Source: Paraburkholderia hiiakae (GTDB lineage Bacteria > Pseudomonadota > Gammaproteobacteria > Burkholderiales > Burkholderiaceae). From it: a stretch of 64,000 nt of DNA. Shown here one piece after another: positions 16,109-25,081 of this stretch (positions within the stretch are counted from its first letter, which is position 1; the number at the start of each line of letters is the position of its first letter). The notes beneath the pieces are model-generated. The model had not been told where the DNA came from and did no database searches. It was given only the letters and a program-made list of their open reading frames with translations. The stretch spans positions 62,001 to 126,000 of the forward strand of contig NZ_CAJHCQ010000005.1 of assembly GCF_904848665.1 (NCBI RefSeq), in the 5' to 3' direction. A program made the position numbers and the translations under genes.

Positions 16109-17138
16109 TGTTTCGACGCCCGCGTTCGCAACCGCGCAGGCCGATGTGGCCACGAACGTTCGCCGTGCGCGTCCCCGTATCGAACTGGCGCGTCTGCGCG
16201 ATTTCGCGCTGCTGCCCGCGCTGGTGCTGTTGCTCGTCATCGGCGGCTTCGTGAGCCCGAGCTTTCTCACGCGCGCCAATCTCATCAGCGTGCTCGGCGC
16301 CTCCGCTGCGCTAGCGCTCGTGGTGCTCGCCGAATCGCTCATCGTGCTCACGGGCAAGTTCGATCTCTCGCTCGAATCGACCGTGGGCATTGCGCCCGCC
16401 GTTGGCGCGATGCTCGTCATGCCGGCGGCGTCGGCGGGTTTCGGAATGCAGTGGCCCGCGTTCGTCGGGCTCGCCGCCATCGTGCTGGTGGGCGCGCTGA
16501 TCGGCTTCATCAACGGCTTTCTCGTCGTGCGGCTGCGGTTGAACGCCTTCATCGTGACGCTCGCGATGCTGATCGTGCTGCGCGGGATGCTTGTGGGCGC
16601 AACGAAAGGCGGCACGCTCTTCGACATGCCTTCGTCGTTCTTCGCGCTCGCCACGACCATCGTGCTCGGCCTGCCGGTTTCCGTGTGGCTCGCCGCCGCC
16701 GCGTTCGCGATCGCCGCGTTCATGCTGCGCTATCACCGCGTGGGCCGCGCGCTCTATGCGATCGGCGGCAATCCCGATGCGGCGCGTGCCGCCGGCATCC
16801 GCGTGGAGCGCATCACGTGGGGCGTGTTCGTGCTCGGCAGCGTGCTTGCCGCGATTGGCGGCTTGATTGTCACCGGCTACGTGGGCGCGATCAACGCGAA
16901 TCAGGGCAACGGCATGATCTTCACGGTGTTCGCGGCGGCGGTGATCGGCGGCATTTCGCTCGATGGCGGCAAGGGCACGATGCTGGGCGCGCTCTCGGGC
17001 GTGCTGCTGCTCGGCGTGGTGCAGAACCTGCTCACGCTCGCCCAGGTCCCGTCGTTCTGGATTCAGGCGATCTACGGGGCGATCATCCTCGGCTCGCTGA
17101 TGGTGGCGCGGCTCGCGGGCGGCGAGGCGCAGAACTAA
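16098..17138 (+). CDS. Sugar ABC transporter permease
   Basis: A 346-residue inner-membrane permease of the RbsC/BPD_transp_2 family. After a charged N-terminus of about 40 residues there are about eight to ten hydrophobic segments (FALLPALVLLLVIGGFVSPS, LIVLTGKFDLSLES, LRLNAFIVTLAMLIVLRGML and others). The segments GGNPDAARAAGIRV and GGISLDGGKGTMLGALSGVL are hallmarks of the family. The start ATG at 16098 has GAAGGAG 9 bases upstream and overlaps the end of the ATPase gene. With its two upstream neighbours it makes a complete importer. Confidence 0.95.
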   Translation: MKNSVSTPAFATAQADVATNVRRARPRIELARLRDFALLPALVLLLVIGGFVSPSFLTRANLISVLGASAALALVVLAESLIVLTGKFDLSLESTVGIAPAVGAMLVMPAASAGFGMQWPAFVGLAAIVLVGALIGFINGFLVVRLRLNAFIVTLAMLIVLRGMLVGATKGGTLFDMPSSFFALATTIVLGLPVSVWLAAAAFAIAAFMLRYHRVGRALYAIGGNPDAARAAGIRVERITWGVFVLGSVLAAIGGLIVTGYVGAINANQGNGMIFTVFAAAVIGGISLDGGKGTMLGALSGVLLLGVVQNLLTLAQVPSFWIQAIYGAIILGSLMVARLAGGEAQN

Positions 17139-17153
17139 AGGCGGAGATTATCT

Positions 17154-17486
17154 GTGAACAGCAACGCACCCCATACGGACGCCCGCCTCATCCTGCTCGC
17201 CCCTGAGGACAACTGCCTGATCGCAGCGGCACGCTTGGCGCAGGGCGAGACGGTCGAGATAGAGGGCGAGCGCGTGACGCTCGCGAAGACGATCGAACTC
17301 GGTCACAAGGTGGCGCGCCATTCGCTCGCGAAAGACGAGAAGGTGCTGCGCTACGGCGCACGCATCGGCCACGTGAATGAACCGGTGGCGCGTGGCGAGC
17401 ATCTGCACACGCACAACCTGGAAAGCGATTATCTGCCGACCTATACGCACGACGCGGGGCACGAGTTCGTGCCGCACAAGTCGTGA
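17154..17486 (+). CDS. UxaA-type dehydratase small subunit (SAF domain)
   Basis: A 110-residue protein equal to the N-terminal SAF domain of altronate/galactarate dehydratases (VTLAKTIELGHKVARHSLAK, KVLRYGARIGHVNEPVARGE, and HLHTHNLESDYL). In UxaA this domain is fused to the catalytic part; here it is a separate gene followed 39 bases later by the large subunit, which suggests a two-subunit enzyme. The start is GTG, 15 bases after the permease stop, with GGCGGAG upstream. In this operon the likely reaction is dehydration of the sugar acid (L-fuconate or a stereoisomer) to a 2-keto-3-deoxy acid. Confidence 0.88.
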   Translation: MNSNAPHTDARLILLAPEDNCLIAAARLAQGETVEIEGERVTLAKTIELGHKVARHSLAKDEKVLRYGARIGHVNEPVARGEHLHTHNLESDYLPTYTHDAGHEFVPHKS

Positions 17487-17525
17487 CCCAATGATGCGGT
17501 ATGCGCCGGGAGCAGGATTCAAGTT

Positions 17526-18830
17526 ATGAGCGATAGCAACGTCACTCCTTCACAAGCCGCAGCGCCGATGCTCGAAGGCTGGCTGCGCAACGACGGCCGC
17601 AAGGGCATTCGCAACGTCGTTGCGGTGGCCTATCTCGTGGAATGCGCGCACCATGTGGCGCAGGAAATCGTCGCGCAGTTCCGCGAGCCATTCGACGCTT
17701 TCGATGATCCGCACACGCAACATGAGCCGCCTGTGCATCTCATCGGCTTCCCCGGCTGCTTCCCGAACAGCTACGCGGAGAAGATGATGAAGCAGCTCAC
17801 CACGCATCCGAACGTGGGCGCGGTGTTGTTCGTTTCGCTCGGCTGCGAGAGCATGAACAAGCACTATCTCGTCGAACAGGTTCGCGCGAGCGGGCGCCCC
17901 GTAGAAGTCCTGACGATTCAGGAAAAAGGCGGCACGCGCAGCACGATCCAGTACGGCCTTGACTGGGTGCGTGGCGCACGCGCGCAACTCGCCGCGCAGA
18001 AGAGGGTGCCGATGCGCTTCGACGAACTCGTGGTCGGCACGATCTGCGGCGGCTCGGACGGCACGAGCGGCATCACCGCGAACCCAGCCGTGGGCCGCGC
18101 CTTCGATCAACTGATCGCGGCGGGGTCGGCCTGCATCTTCGAGGAAACGGGGGAACTGGTGGGCTGCGAATTCCACATGAAGAGCCGGGCGGCCAGGCCC
18201 GAACTGGGCGCTGAAATCGTTGCATGCGTGGCCAAAGCAGCGCGCTATTACTCGATTCTCGGCCACGGTTCGTTCGCCGTCGGCAACGCGGACGGCGGGC
18301 TCACCACGCAGGAAGAGAAGTCACTCGGCGCGTATGCGAAAAGCGGCGCTTCGCCGATCGTCGGCATCGTGAAGCCAGGCGACGTGCCGCCCACGGGCGG
18401 TCTCTATCTGCTCGACGTGGTGCCCGACGGCGAGCCGCGCTTCGGCTTTCCGAATATCAGCGACAATGCGGAAATCGCGGAGCTGATTGCATGCGGCGCG
18501 CACGTGATTCTGTTCACGACGGGGCGCGGGTCGGTGGTGGGTTCGGCGCTTGCGCCCGTCATCAAGGTGTGCGCGAACCCGCAGACCTACCGCAACCTCG
18601 CCGGCGACATGGACGTGGACGCGGGCCGCATTCTGGAAGGCCGCGCGACGCTCGACGAAGTGGGGCGCGAAGTGTTCGACCGCACGCTGGCGGTAGCGGG
18701 CGGCGAGCGCTCGAAGTCGGAAATGCTCGGGCACCAGGAGTTTATCCTTACGTACAAGACCTTCGAGCCAGTCGGTCCCGCATGCCTGCCCGCCAGTGCG
18801 CGCGTGCCGATTGTCGAAGCCGTGAACTGA
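17526..18830 (+). CDS. UxaA-type dehydratase large subunit (probable L-fuconate dehydratase)
   Basis: A 434-residue protein of the UxaA/GarD family C-terminal domain. Recognisable family segments are GWLRNDGRKGIRNVVAVAYL, HLIGFPGCFPN, LFVSLGCESMN, VGTICGGSDGTSGITANPAV and VILFTTGRGSVVGSALAPVI. Family members dehydrate sugar acids with a bound divalent metal (iron). Together with the SAF protein just upstream it should convert the aldonate made by the lactonase into the 2-keto-3-deoxy acid. The neighbourhood argues for L-fuconate rather than altronate, but this is inference; D-arabinonate or L-galactonate are alternatives. Most described L-fuconate dehydratases belong to the enolase superfamily, so this would be a non-homologous replacement. 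Confidence 0.88.
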   Translation: MSDSNVTPSQAAAPMLEGWLRNDGRKGIRNVVAVAYLVECAHHVAQEIVAQFREPFDAFDDPHTQHEPPVHLIGFPGCFPNSYAEKMMKQLTTHPNVGAVLFVSLGCESMNKHYLVEQVRASGRPVEVLTIQEKGGTRSTIQYGLDWVRGARAQLAAQKRVPMRFDELVVGTICGGSDGTSGITANPAVGRAFDQLIAAGSACIFEETGELVGCEFHMKSRAARPELGAEIVACVAKAARYYSILGHGSFAVGNADGGLTTQEEKSLGAYAKSGASPIVGIVKPGDVPPTGGLYLLDVVPDGEPRFGFPNISDNAEIAELIACGAHVILFTTGRGSVVGSALAPVIKVCANPQTYRNLAGDMDVDAGRILEGRATLDEVGREVFDRTLAVAGGERSKSEMLGHQEFILTYKTFEPVGPACLPASARVPIVEAVN

Positions 18831-18899
18831 AACGTGCTGTTAGACGCACGGTTAAACAGTTTCGTTGTGGACACAACCATCCCCTGGAGGTGACGAGCC

Positions 18900-19937
18900 A
18901 TGGCGCAAGAACAGCATCCCAAAGTGGCGCACACGCGCCGTATCGGACGCACGGCGCTCGAAGTAAGCGCATTGGGTCTAGGCACCGCGCCGCTCGGCGG
19001 CCTGTATCGCGACCTCTCCGAGGAAGAAGCGCAGGCCACCGTCGATGCCGCGTGGCAAGCCGGCATCCGTTTTTTCGACACCGCGCCGCACTATGGCCAC
19101 ACCAAGGCCGAGCACCGGCTGGGCGCGGCGTTGCGGCGCTATCCACGCAACGAGTTCGTGATTTCCACGAAAGTGGGCCGCCACTTCGTGCCGCGCACGC
19201 ATCCGTACGACGGCAGCGAGGGCTGGCAAAACCCGCTGCCCTTCGAGGCGATCTTCGACTACACGCGCGACGGCATTCTGCGTTCGTTCGAGGACAGCCA
19301 GCAGCGGCTTGGCCTCGTCGAGATCGATATCCTGCTCGTGCACGACATCGGTCGCTACACGCACGGCGAGCGCAACGAGCATTACTGGCGACAACTGAGT
19401 GACAGCGGCTTCAAGGCGCTCGACGAATTGCGCAAGGCAGGCGTGATCAAGGCGATCGGCTTCGGTGTGAACGAACGCGAAGTGATACTCGAGGCGATGC
19501 AGGAATTCGATATCGACTGCGCGCTGCTGGCGGGCCGCTATACGCTGCTCGAACAGGCGCCGCTCGACGATCTGCTGCCGGCGTGCGAGAAGAAGGGCGT
19601 GAGCATTCTGCTGGGCGGCGCGTTCAATTCGGGCATTCTCGCGCACGGGCTGCTTGGCGAACGCAAGTTCAACTACGTCGATGCGCCGCAGGAAGTGGTC
19701 GAACGCGTGGCGCGGCTCGATACGATCTGCCGGACCTATGAGGCGCCGCTCGCGGCGGCGGCGCTGCAGTTTCCCTATGCGCATCCGGCCGTGGCGACGG
19801 TGCTCAACGGCGCGCGCAGCCCGCAAGAGGTGCGCGAGAACGCGGCCTCGTTCGAGACGAAGTTGCCCCGCGAGTTGTGGCTCGCGCTGCGCGATAAGGG
19901 CCTCATCGACCCGCGTGCCCCGCTTCCGCAGGCATAG
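18900..19937 (+). CDS. Aldo/keto reductase, probable L-fucose (aldose) 1-dehydrogenase
   Basis: A 345-residue AKR with a TIM-barrel fold. Visible catalytic residues: Asp and Tyr in FFDTAPHYGHTKAEHRLG, Lys in FVISTKVGRH, His in DILLVHDIGR. The family (D-threo-aldose 1-dehydrogenase type) oxidises L-fucose, L-galactose or D-arabinose to the lactone with NAD(P)+. It starts at an ATG with TGGAGG 8 bases upstream and is followed after 3 bases by the lactonase gene, matching consecutive pathway steps. Assignment of the substrate comes from the neighbours, not from specificity residues. Confidence 0.9.
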   Translation: MAQEQHPKVAHTRRIGRTALEVSALGLGTAPLGGLYRDLSEEEAQATVDAAWQAGIRFFDTAPHYGHTKAEHRLGAALRRYPRNEFVISTKVGRHFVPRTHPYDGSEGWQNPLPFEAIFDYTRDGILRSFEDSQQRLGLVEIDILLVHDIGRYTHGERNEHYWRQLSDSGFKALDELRKAGVIKAIGFGVNEREVILEAMQEFDIDCALLAGRYTLLEQAPLDDLLPACEKKGVSILLGGAFNSGILAHGLLGERKFNYVDAPQEVVERVARLDTICRTYEAPLAAAALQFPYAHPAVATVLNGARSPQEVRENAASFETKLPRELWLALRDKGLIDPRAPLPQA

Positions 19938-19940
19938 GCC

Positions 19941-20828
19941 ATGACTACGATCGAGGCGATCGACGCCCATCAGCACTATTGGGACCCCGCTCGCGGAGAT
20001 TACGGCTGGCTCGCGCCTTCGATGACCGCGCTCTATCGAGCGTTCGGCCCCGCCGATCTCGCGCCGCTGCGCGCGTCGTGCGGCGTGGCGCGCACCGTGG
20101 TCGTCCAGGCCGCGCCCACCGTCGAGGAAACGCGCTGGCTGCTCGATCTCGCGCGCAACGAGCCCTCGATTGCGGGCGTGGTGGGCTGGGTGCCGCTCGA
20201 CGATCCGCACGTAGCCACGCTGATCGCCGAACTCGCGCGCGAGCCTAAGCTGCGCGGCGTGCGCCCCATGCTCCAGGACCTGCCCGACGACGACTGGATC
20301 GCAACAGCCGATACCGCGCGCGGCGTGGAAGCGCTCATCGCGCACGGTCTCGCCTTCGACGCGCTCGTTTTCACACGCCACGCGCAAGCGCTCGCCACGT
20401 TCCTCGCGCGGCATCCGGGGCTGCGCGTGGTGATCGATCACGGCGCGAAGCCGCCCATCGCGGCTGGCGGCGCAAGCGGCTTCGCGGCGTGGTCGCAGGC
20501 CATCACACGCTTCGCACAGTTCCCGCAGGTGCACTGCAAGCTCTCGGGGCTCGCGACCGAAGCCGCGCCTGGCTGGGACGACGCCACGCTTTCGCCATGG
20601 GTCGCGCATCTGCTCGCGTCGTTCGGCGCGCAGCGCCTCATGTGGGGCAGCGACTGGCCGGTGCTCAACCTCAATGGCGACTACGAACGCTGGCACGCCA
20701 GCGCGCAACAACTCACGAAGACGCTTTCCGCAGACGAGCGCGCCGCCGTATTTGGCGGCAATGCCGCGGCTTTCTATCGGCTCAAGACCGGGCTTAAGAC
20801 CGGGCTTGGGGCCGATCCAGCCGGTTAG
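19941..20828 (+). CDS. Amidohydrolase COG3618, probable L-fucono-1,5-lactonase
   Basis: A 295-residue metal-dependent hydrolase of the amidohydrolase superfamily. Metal and active-site motifs are AIDAHQHYWDP at the N-terminus, RVVIDHGAKPP in the middle and LMWGSDWPVLN near the end. COG3618 members include the L-fucono-1,5-lactonase characterised from Burkholderia, which hydrolyses the lactone formed by L-fucose dehydrogenase. The gene lies 3 bases after the aldo/keto reductase. The C-terminus is extended by a tandem 12-base duplication (AAGACCGGGCTT at 20784-20795 and 20796-20807), giving LKTGLKTGLG. Confidence 0.9.
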   Translation: MTTIEAIDAHQHYWDPARGDYGWLAPSMTALYRAFGPADLAPLRASCGVARTVVVQAAPTVEETRWLLDLARNEPSIAGVVGWVPLDDPHVATLIAELAREPKLRGVRPMLQDLPDDDWIATADTARGVEALIAHGLAFDALVFTRHAQALATFLARHPGLRVVIDHGAKPPIAAGGASGFAAWSQAITRFAQFPQVHCKLSGLATEAAPGWDDATLSPWVAHLLASFGAQRLMWGSDWPVLNLNGDYERWHASAQQLTKTLSADERAAVFGGNAAAFYRLKTGLKTGLGADPAG

Positions 20829-20985
20829 ACAACGTCCGCCGAACGCCACGAGGCGCGCCTGCGTCGCCATAATGGCCGTTTGCGTCATCCCGACTTCTTC
20901 CCGCGATTTCATCGCTCGATCGCGGCATGGGGCGCCTCCTGCAATATCGGGTATCGCCGTGCCGCGCTTCCAACCGGAGTGGCAG

Positions 20986-21729
20986 ATGGTACAAAGACTG
21001 GCCGGCAAGACGGCCTTGATCACCGCGGCGGGCCAGGGCATTGGCTACGCCGCCGCCGAGCTGTTCGCGCGCGAAGGCGCACGCGTGATCGCCTCGGACC
21101 TGCGCATCGACGCGCTTTCGGCACTGCCGGTCGAGGCGCGCAAGCTCGACGTGCTCGACGGCGCAGCCATCACCGCGCTCGCGCAGGAACTGGGCACGAT
21201 CGATGTGCTGTTCAACTGCGCGGGCTTCGTGCACGCGGGCTCGATACTGGAAGCGAGCGAGGAAGATTGGGACTTCGCGTTCGATCTGAACGCGAAGGCG
21301 ATGTACCGGACCATCCGCGCCTTCCTGCCGGCCATGCTGGCGAAGGGCGCCGGGTCGATTATTAACATGTCGTCGGCGGCGTCGAGCGTGAAGGGCGTGC
21401 CCAACCGCTTTGTGTACGGCGCCTCGAAGGCGGCCGTGATAGGGTTGACGAAGGCTGTGGCCGCGGACTTCGTGACGCGCGGCATCCGCTGCAATGCGAT
21501 CTGCCCGGGCACGGTGTCGTCGCCATCGCTCGAGGAGCGCATCGCCGCGCAGGCGGCGGCGCAGGGCACGAGCGTCGACGCGGCGCGCGCCGCGTTCGTC
21601 GCGCGTCAGCCGATGGGGCGCGTGGGCAAGCCCGAGGAAATCGCGGCGCTCGCGCTCTACCTCGCCTCCGACGAATCAGGGTTTACGACCGGCCAGGCGC
21701 ATGTGATCGATGGCGGATGGTCTAACTAG
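20986..21729 (+). CDS. SDR dehydrogenase, probable 2-keto-3-deoxy-L-fuconate dehydrogenase
   Basis: A 247-residue short-chain dehydrogenase. The NAD-binding TAAGQGIGYAAAELFAREG lies at about residues 12-30, the NCAG motif follows, and the catalytic Ser (NMSSAASS) and YGASK lie near residues 125-145. It resembles the 2-keto-3-deoxy-L-fuconate dehydrogenase / BDH2-like group (NRFVYGASKAAVIGLTKAVA, CNAICPGTVSSPSLEERI). It should oxidise the product of the dehydratase to a 2,4-diketo acid. Start at 20986 with GGAG 7 bases upstream; the open frame to 20674 overlaps the lactonase gene and is not used. The 157-base gap before it is the largest within the operon. Confidence 0.9.
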   Translation: MVQRLAGKTALITAAGQGIGYAAAELFAREGARVIASDLRIDALSALPVEARKLDVLDGAAITALAQELGTIDVLFNCAGFVHAGSILEASEEDWDFAFDLNAKAMYRTIRAFLPAMLAKGAGSIINMSSAASSVKGVPNRFVYGASKAAVIGLTKAVAADFVTRGIRCNAICPGTVSSPSLEERIAAQAAAQGTSVDAARAAFVARQPMGRVGKPEEIAALALYLASDESGFTTGQAHVIDGGWSN

Positions 21730-21799
21730 TTAGCCCCAAAATTTGCTCCCAGGCGATTCTGACCGACTGCAACGCACAGACACACGAGGAACACAGACG

Positions 21800-22648
21800 A
21801 TGAAACTGCTTCGCTATGGCCCGAAGGGCCACGAAAAACCGGGCCTGCTCGACGCCGAAGGCCGCATTCGCGCGCTTTCGGGCAACGTGGCCGACATTGC
21901 GGGCGATGTGCTCTCCGACGCCGGTCTTGCGCAACTGCGCACGATCGATCCGGAAACGCTGCCGCTCGTCGAAGGCAATCCGCGTATCGGCCCCTGCGTG
22001 GGCCATATCGGCAAGATGGTGTGCATCGGCCTGAACTATGCCGACCACGCGGCCGAGTCGGGCATGGCGGTGCCGAGCGAGCCGGTCGTCTTCAACAAGT
22101 GGACGAGCGCCATCGTCGGCCCGAACGACGACATCGAGATCCCGCGCGGCTCGAAGAAGACCGACTGGGAAGTGGAACTGGGCGTGGTGATCGGCAAGCA
22201 CGCGAAGAACGTGAGCGAGGCGGATGCGCTCAACTACGTGGCGGGCTACTGCGTGATCAACGACGTGTCCGAGCGCGAATGGCAGATCGAGCGCGGCGGC
22301 CAGTGGGACAAGGGCAAGGGCTTCGATACGTTCGGCCCGACCGGCCCGTGGCTCGTCACGCGCGACGAAGTGGCCGATCCGCAGAACCTCTCCATGTGGC
22401 TCGAGGTGGACGGCCATCGCTACCAGAACGGCAGCACGCGCACGATGATCTTCACGGTCGCGAAGCTCGTTTCGTATCTCTCGGAGTGCATGAGCCTGCA
22501 GCCGGGCGACGTGATCTCCACCGGCACGCCGCCGGGCGTGGGCATGGGCGTGAAGCCGAACCCCGTATTCCTGAAGCCGGGGCAGACCGTGCGTCTGGGT
22601 ATCGAGGGCCTGGGCGAGCAGCAGCAGAAGACGCGCGCGGCGGAATAA
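21800..22648 (+). CDS. FAH-family hydrolase, probable 2,4-diketo-3-deoxy-L-fuconate hydrolase
   Basis: A 282-residue member of the fumarylacetoacetate hydrolase family. Metal-binding and fold features: IGLNYADHAAESGM, VVFNKWTSAIVGPNDDIEIP, KTDWEVELGVVIGKHAKNVS, GKGFDTFGPTGPWLVT and GDVISTGTPPGVGMG. In L-fucose degradation the family member cleaves the 2,4-diketo acid to pyruvate and L-lactate, the last step of the pathway. The start is the ATG at 21800 with GAGG about 10 bases before. It is the last gene of the operon and is followed by a strong terminator. The gene is often annotated as ureidoglycolate lyase, which the context does not support. Confidence 0.9.
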   Translation: MKLLRYGPKGHEKPGLLDAEGRIRALSGNVADIAGDVLSDAGLAQLRTIDPETLPLVEGNPRIGPCVGHIGKMVCIGLNYADHAAESGMAVPSEPVVFNKWTSAIVGPNDDIEIPRGSKKTDWEVELGVVIGKHAKNVSEADALNYVAGYCVINDVSEREWQIERGGQWDKGKGFDTFGPTGPWLVTRDEVADPQNLSMWLEVDGHRYQNGSTRTMIFTVAKLVSYLSECMSLQPGDVISTGTPPGVGMGVKPNPVFLKPGQTVRLGIEGLGEQQQKTRAAE

Positions 22649-22668
22649 GCGCGCCTGAAGCACGAAAC

Positions 22669-22720
22669 AGCGCGCGAGGGGAGGCGGGGCAGACCCGCTT
22701 CGCCTCGCGCGCTTCGTTTT
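22669..22720. terminator. Terminator ending the L-fucose-type operon
   Basis: AGCGCGCGAGG at 22669-22679 pairs with CCTCGCGCGCT at 22703-22713; an inner GCGGG/CCCGC helix strengthens it. TCGTTTTA follows on the plus strand. It also lies just beyond the 3' end of the convergent thioesterase gene and may serve both. Confidence 0.7.
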
Positions 22721-22743
22721 ACGGCGCAAGTCTCTCAGTTCGT

Positions 22744-23178
22744 CTAACTTTTCTCTTCCGGCCCATTGCCTTCCGGCAGCCGGTTCACCGTCCCTTGCGC
22801 AAGGGCCACGAGTTTTTCGTCACCGTTTTCCATCACGTAGACGCTGCACTGGCAAGTGGCCTGGTGCCGCCCCGCGTGCACCACGCGCGCCCGCGCCATG
22901 AGCGTGCCCTTCAGTGCGGGGCGCAGATAGTTGATCTTGTATTCCCCCATCACCACCCGCGGCCCGAGCGCCAGCGCCCCGGCGAAGGTCAGCGCGTTGT
23001 CGGCGAGATAGCTGATTACCCCGCCATGCACGAAGCCGTGCTGCTGCTTGAGCTCGTCGCGTACCGGCAGCCGCAGGGTCAGCTCGTCGGCCCCCACATG
23101 CGTCAGTTCGGTTCCGAGCAGCACGCTGAACGGTTGGGCATGCAAAGCACCGCGCGCGCGATCCACAAGATCTGTCAT
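22744..23178 (-). CDS. PaaI-type hotdog thioesterase
   Basis: A 144-residue hotdog-fold protein. The active-site helix QQHGFVHGGVISYLADNALT is characteristic of PaaI/4HBT thioesterases, with the HGG loop and the following Asp as catalytic elements. Strands ending KINYLRPALKGTLMARARVV are also typical. It should hydrolyse an acyl-CoA in the cytoplasm; the acyl group is unknown. Start at 23178 with AGGGA 8 bases upstream; the open frame to 23247 is not used. It is convergent with the fucose operon and appears unrelated to it. Confidence 0.9.
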   Translation of the reverse strand: MTDLVDRARGALHAQPFSVLLGTELTHVGADELTLRLPVRDELKQQHGFVHGGVISYLADNALTFAGALALGPRVVMGEYKINYLRPALKGTLMARARVVHAGRHQATCQCSVYVMENGDEKLVALAQGTVNRLPEGNGPEEKS

Positions 23179-23457
23179 CGTGGCATTCCCTGGGTCTATC
23201 CCCGAGTGGTTTCCTAACCACTCTAGGAAGCATCGGCGTCGAGTCAAGGTGAATCGAACCGGGTCGGCATTTTATTGTTGCGAGAAATGCGGGGAATGGC
23301 CGTGCAACCATTGCTGAAATGATCCGTTGCGCATTTTGGGGCGTTTTTTCACGGTTTAGGGCTCAAAAACAGGGTTTGCGTGGCCGTAAACGCAGTGCGG
23401 GCCCGAGCGATCACATGCTCGCGCCTCACTCATTCACTGCCATCCCAGGTGTCCCCG

Positions 23458-25017
23458 ATGTTCAGCAAGATCAAGGTCGCATCCGGCCTGTTGTGTGTCC
23501 TCGCCGCGTTCTGCGTACTGCAGCTCGTGACCGCAGGACTTGGTTACTGGTCGCTTACGCGCACGCACGACGACGTGGCCGACCTCTCGAAAGTGGCGTT
23601 GCGGCAGGCGAGCGCCGCCAACGTCATCACCCAGCAGTTGATGGACGCCCGTATCAATCTCTCGCGCGCGGGCACGCGCATGGTCCGTGGCGGCACGGTG
23701 CCGACCGACATGGTCAATCACGCGCGCGACCAGCTCGCCGCCGCCGACACCACGTTCGCAGCGCTCATGGCCGTACCGCCGATCAACGACGACAACCGCG
23801 CGCGCGTCGCCGCGCTCGGCGAGCGCTACCAGGTGTACCGCAAGGCGCTGGGCGAGCTGATCGACGACCTCAACGGCAACAATCTGCAAGCCTTCCTCGA
23901 CCAGCCGACGCAGTCGTACCAGGACGCCTATCTCGCCGAGCTGCATGCCTTCGCGCAATTCAGCTCGGCGGCGAGCCGCGCTTCGCTCGACTCGATCGAC
24001 TCGCGCCTCGCGCTTTTCCAGGGCGTGGGCATCTTCATCCTGCTTCTGCTGATCGCACTTGCGACCGGCGTGCACTTCGCGTTGCGGCGCGGCGTGGTGG
24101 AGCCGCTCGAGGAAGCGGGCCGCCATTTCGACCGTATCGCGCGCGGACGCCTCAACGAGCGTGTCGCCGCGCGCGGCGAGAACGAGATTGGCCGGCTGTT
24201 CCAGGGCCTTTCGCTGATGCAGGCCAGCCTGGCTCGTACGGTCCACACCGTGCGGGAAACGGCGGGCTCCATCAATGTGGGCGCCGACGAGATCGCCACT
24301 GGCAACGCCGATCTTTCGGCGCGCACCGAATCGCAGGCGGCGTCGCTGGAGCAAACGGCGGCGAGCATGGAGGAATTGACGGGCACCGTGCGCAACACGG
24401 CCGACAACGCGCGCGAGGCGAACGCGCTGGCGGAGGCCGCGCTCGACGCGACCGCGCGCGGGGGCGCCGTGGTGGGCGAGGTGGTCGAGCGCATGCGCGG
24501 CATTGCGCAAAGCTCGGACAAGATCGCGGAGATCATTGGCGTGATCGACGGCATCGCGTTCCAGACCAACATTCTCGCGCTCAACGCCGCCGTGGAAGCG
24601 GCGCGTGCGGGCGAGCAGGGCCGCGGCTTCGCGGTCGTGGCGGGCGAGGTGCGCGGACTCGCGCAGCGCAGCGCGCAGTCGGCCAAGGAGATCAAGACGC
24701 TGATCAGCGAGTCGGTTTCGCAGATTCGCGGCGGCTCGGAGCTGGTGGAGCGCGCGGGTGAGTCGATGCGCGAGGTGTCGAACTCGATCTCGCGGGCCAC
24801 GCAGATGATGGCGGGTATCAGCGCCTCGTCGCTCGAGCAGAGCACGGGCATTGATCAGGTGAATCAGGCCGTCTCGCAGATGGACCAGATGACCCAGCAG
24901 AACGCGGCGCTCGTCGAGGAGGCCGCGGCTGCCGCGGCTTCGCTGCATCAGCAGACGCGCCAGCTTTCCGAGGCCGTGGCGGCGTTCGAGATTTCGCCGG
25001 CCGTACTGGCGACCTGA
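23458..25017 (+). CDS. Methyl-accepting chemotaxis protein (Tar-like)
   Basis: A 519-residue chemoreceptor. TM1 lies at about residues 8-32, a periplasmic four-helix (TarH-like) ligand domain to about 185 ([20 protein letters not shown]), TM2 at about 187-208 ([20 protein letters not shown]), then a HAMP domain. The cytoplasmic signalling hairpin has its tip at [20 protein letters not shown] and [20 protein letters not shown]. No C-terminal CheR-tethering pentapeptide is seen (ends EISPAVLAT). No other chemotaxis gene is near, so it must signal to a remote Che system. Start ATG is at 23458; the frame is open upstream without a signal anchor. Confidence 0.93.
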   Translation: MFSKIKVASGLLCVLAAFCVLQLVTAGLGYWSLTRTHDDVADLSKVALRQASAANVITQQLMDARINLSRAGTRMVRGGTVPTDMVNHARDQLAAADTTFAALMAVPPINDDNRARVAALGERYQVYRKALGELIDDLNGNNLQAFLDQPTQSYQDAYLAELHAFAQFSSAASRASLDSIDSRLALFQGVGIFILLLLIALATGVHFALRRGVVEPLEEAGRHFDRIARGRLNERVAARGENEIGRLFQGLSLMQASLARTVHTVRETAGSINVGADEIATGNADLSARTESQAASLEQTAASMEELTGTVRNTADNAREANALAEAALDATARGGAVVGEVVERMRGIAQSSDKIAEIIGVIDGIAFQTNILALNAAVEAARAGEQGRGFAVVAGEVRGLAQRSAQSAKEIKTLISESVSQIRGGSELVERAGESMREVSNSISRATQMMAGISASSLEQSTGIDQVNQAVSQMDQMTQQNAALVEEAAAAAASLHQQTRQLSEAVAAFEISPAVLAT

Positions 25018-25081
25018 GCGGCTTTAACGCCGCAGCGGCGGGCTTGCGCCCGCCTGCCTCGGCGCTTCGCGTTATGACGCC

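Noticed and set aside
21800..22648. Annotation of the FAH protein as ureidoglycolate lyase
   Set aside because: No purine or allantoin genes are near; the sugar-acid operon gives a better fit to diketo-acid hydrolysis.
22744..23178. PaaI thioesterase as part of the fucose pathway
   Set aside because: It is on the opposite strand beyond the terminator and no acyl-CoA step exists in the pathway.
23319..24761. 480-codon open frame overlapping the chemoreceptor gene
   Set aside because: Translation is Arg/Gly-rich without domains; it is the high-GC shadow of the clear chemoreceptor gene in another frame.
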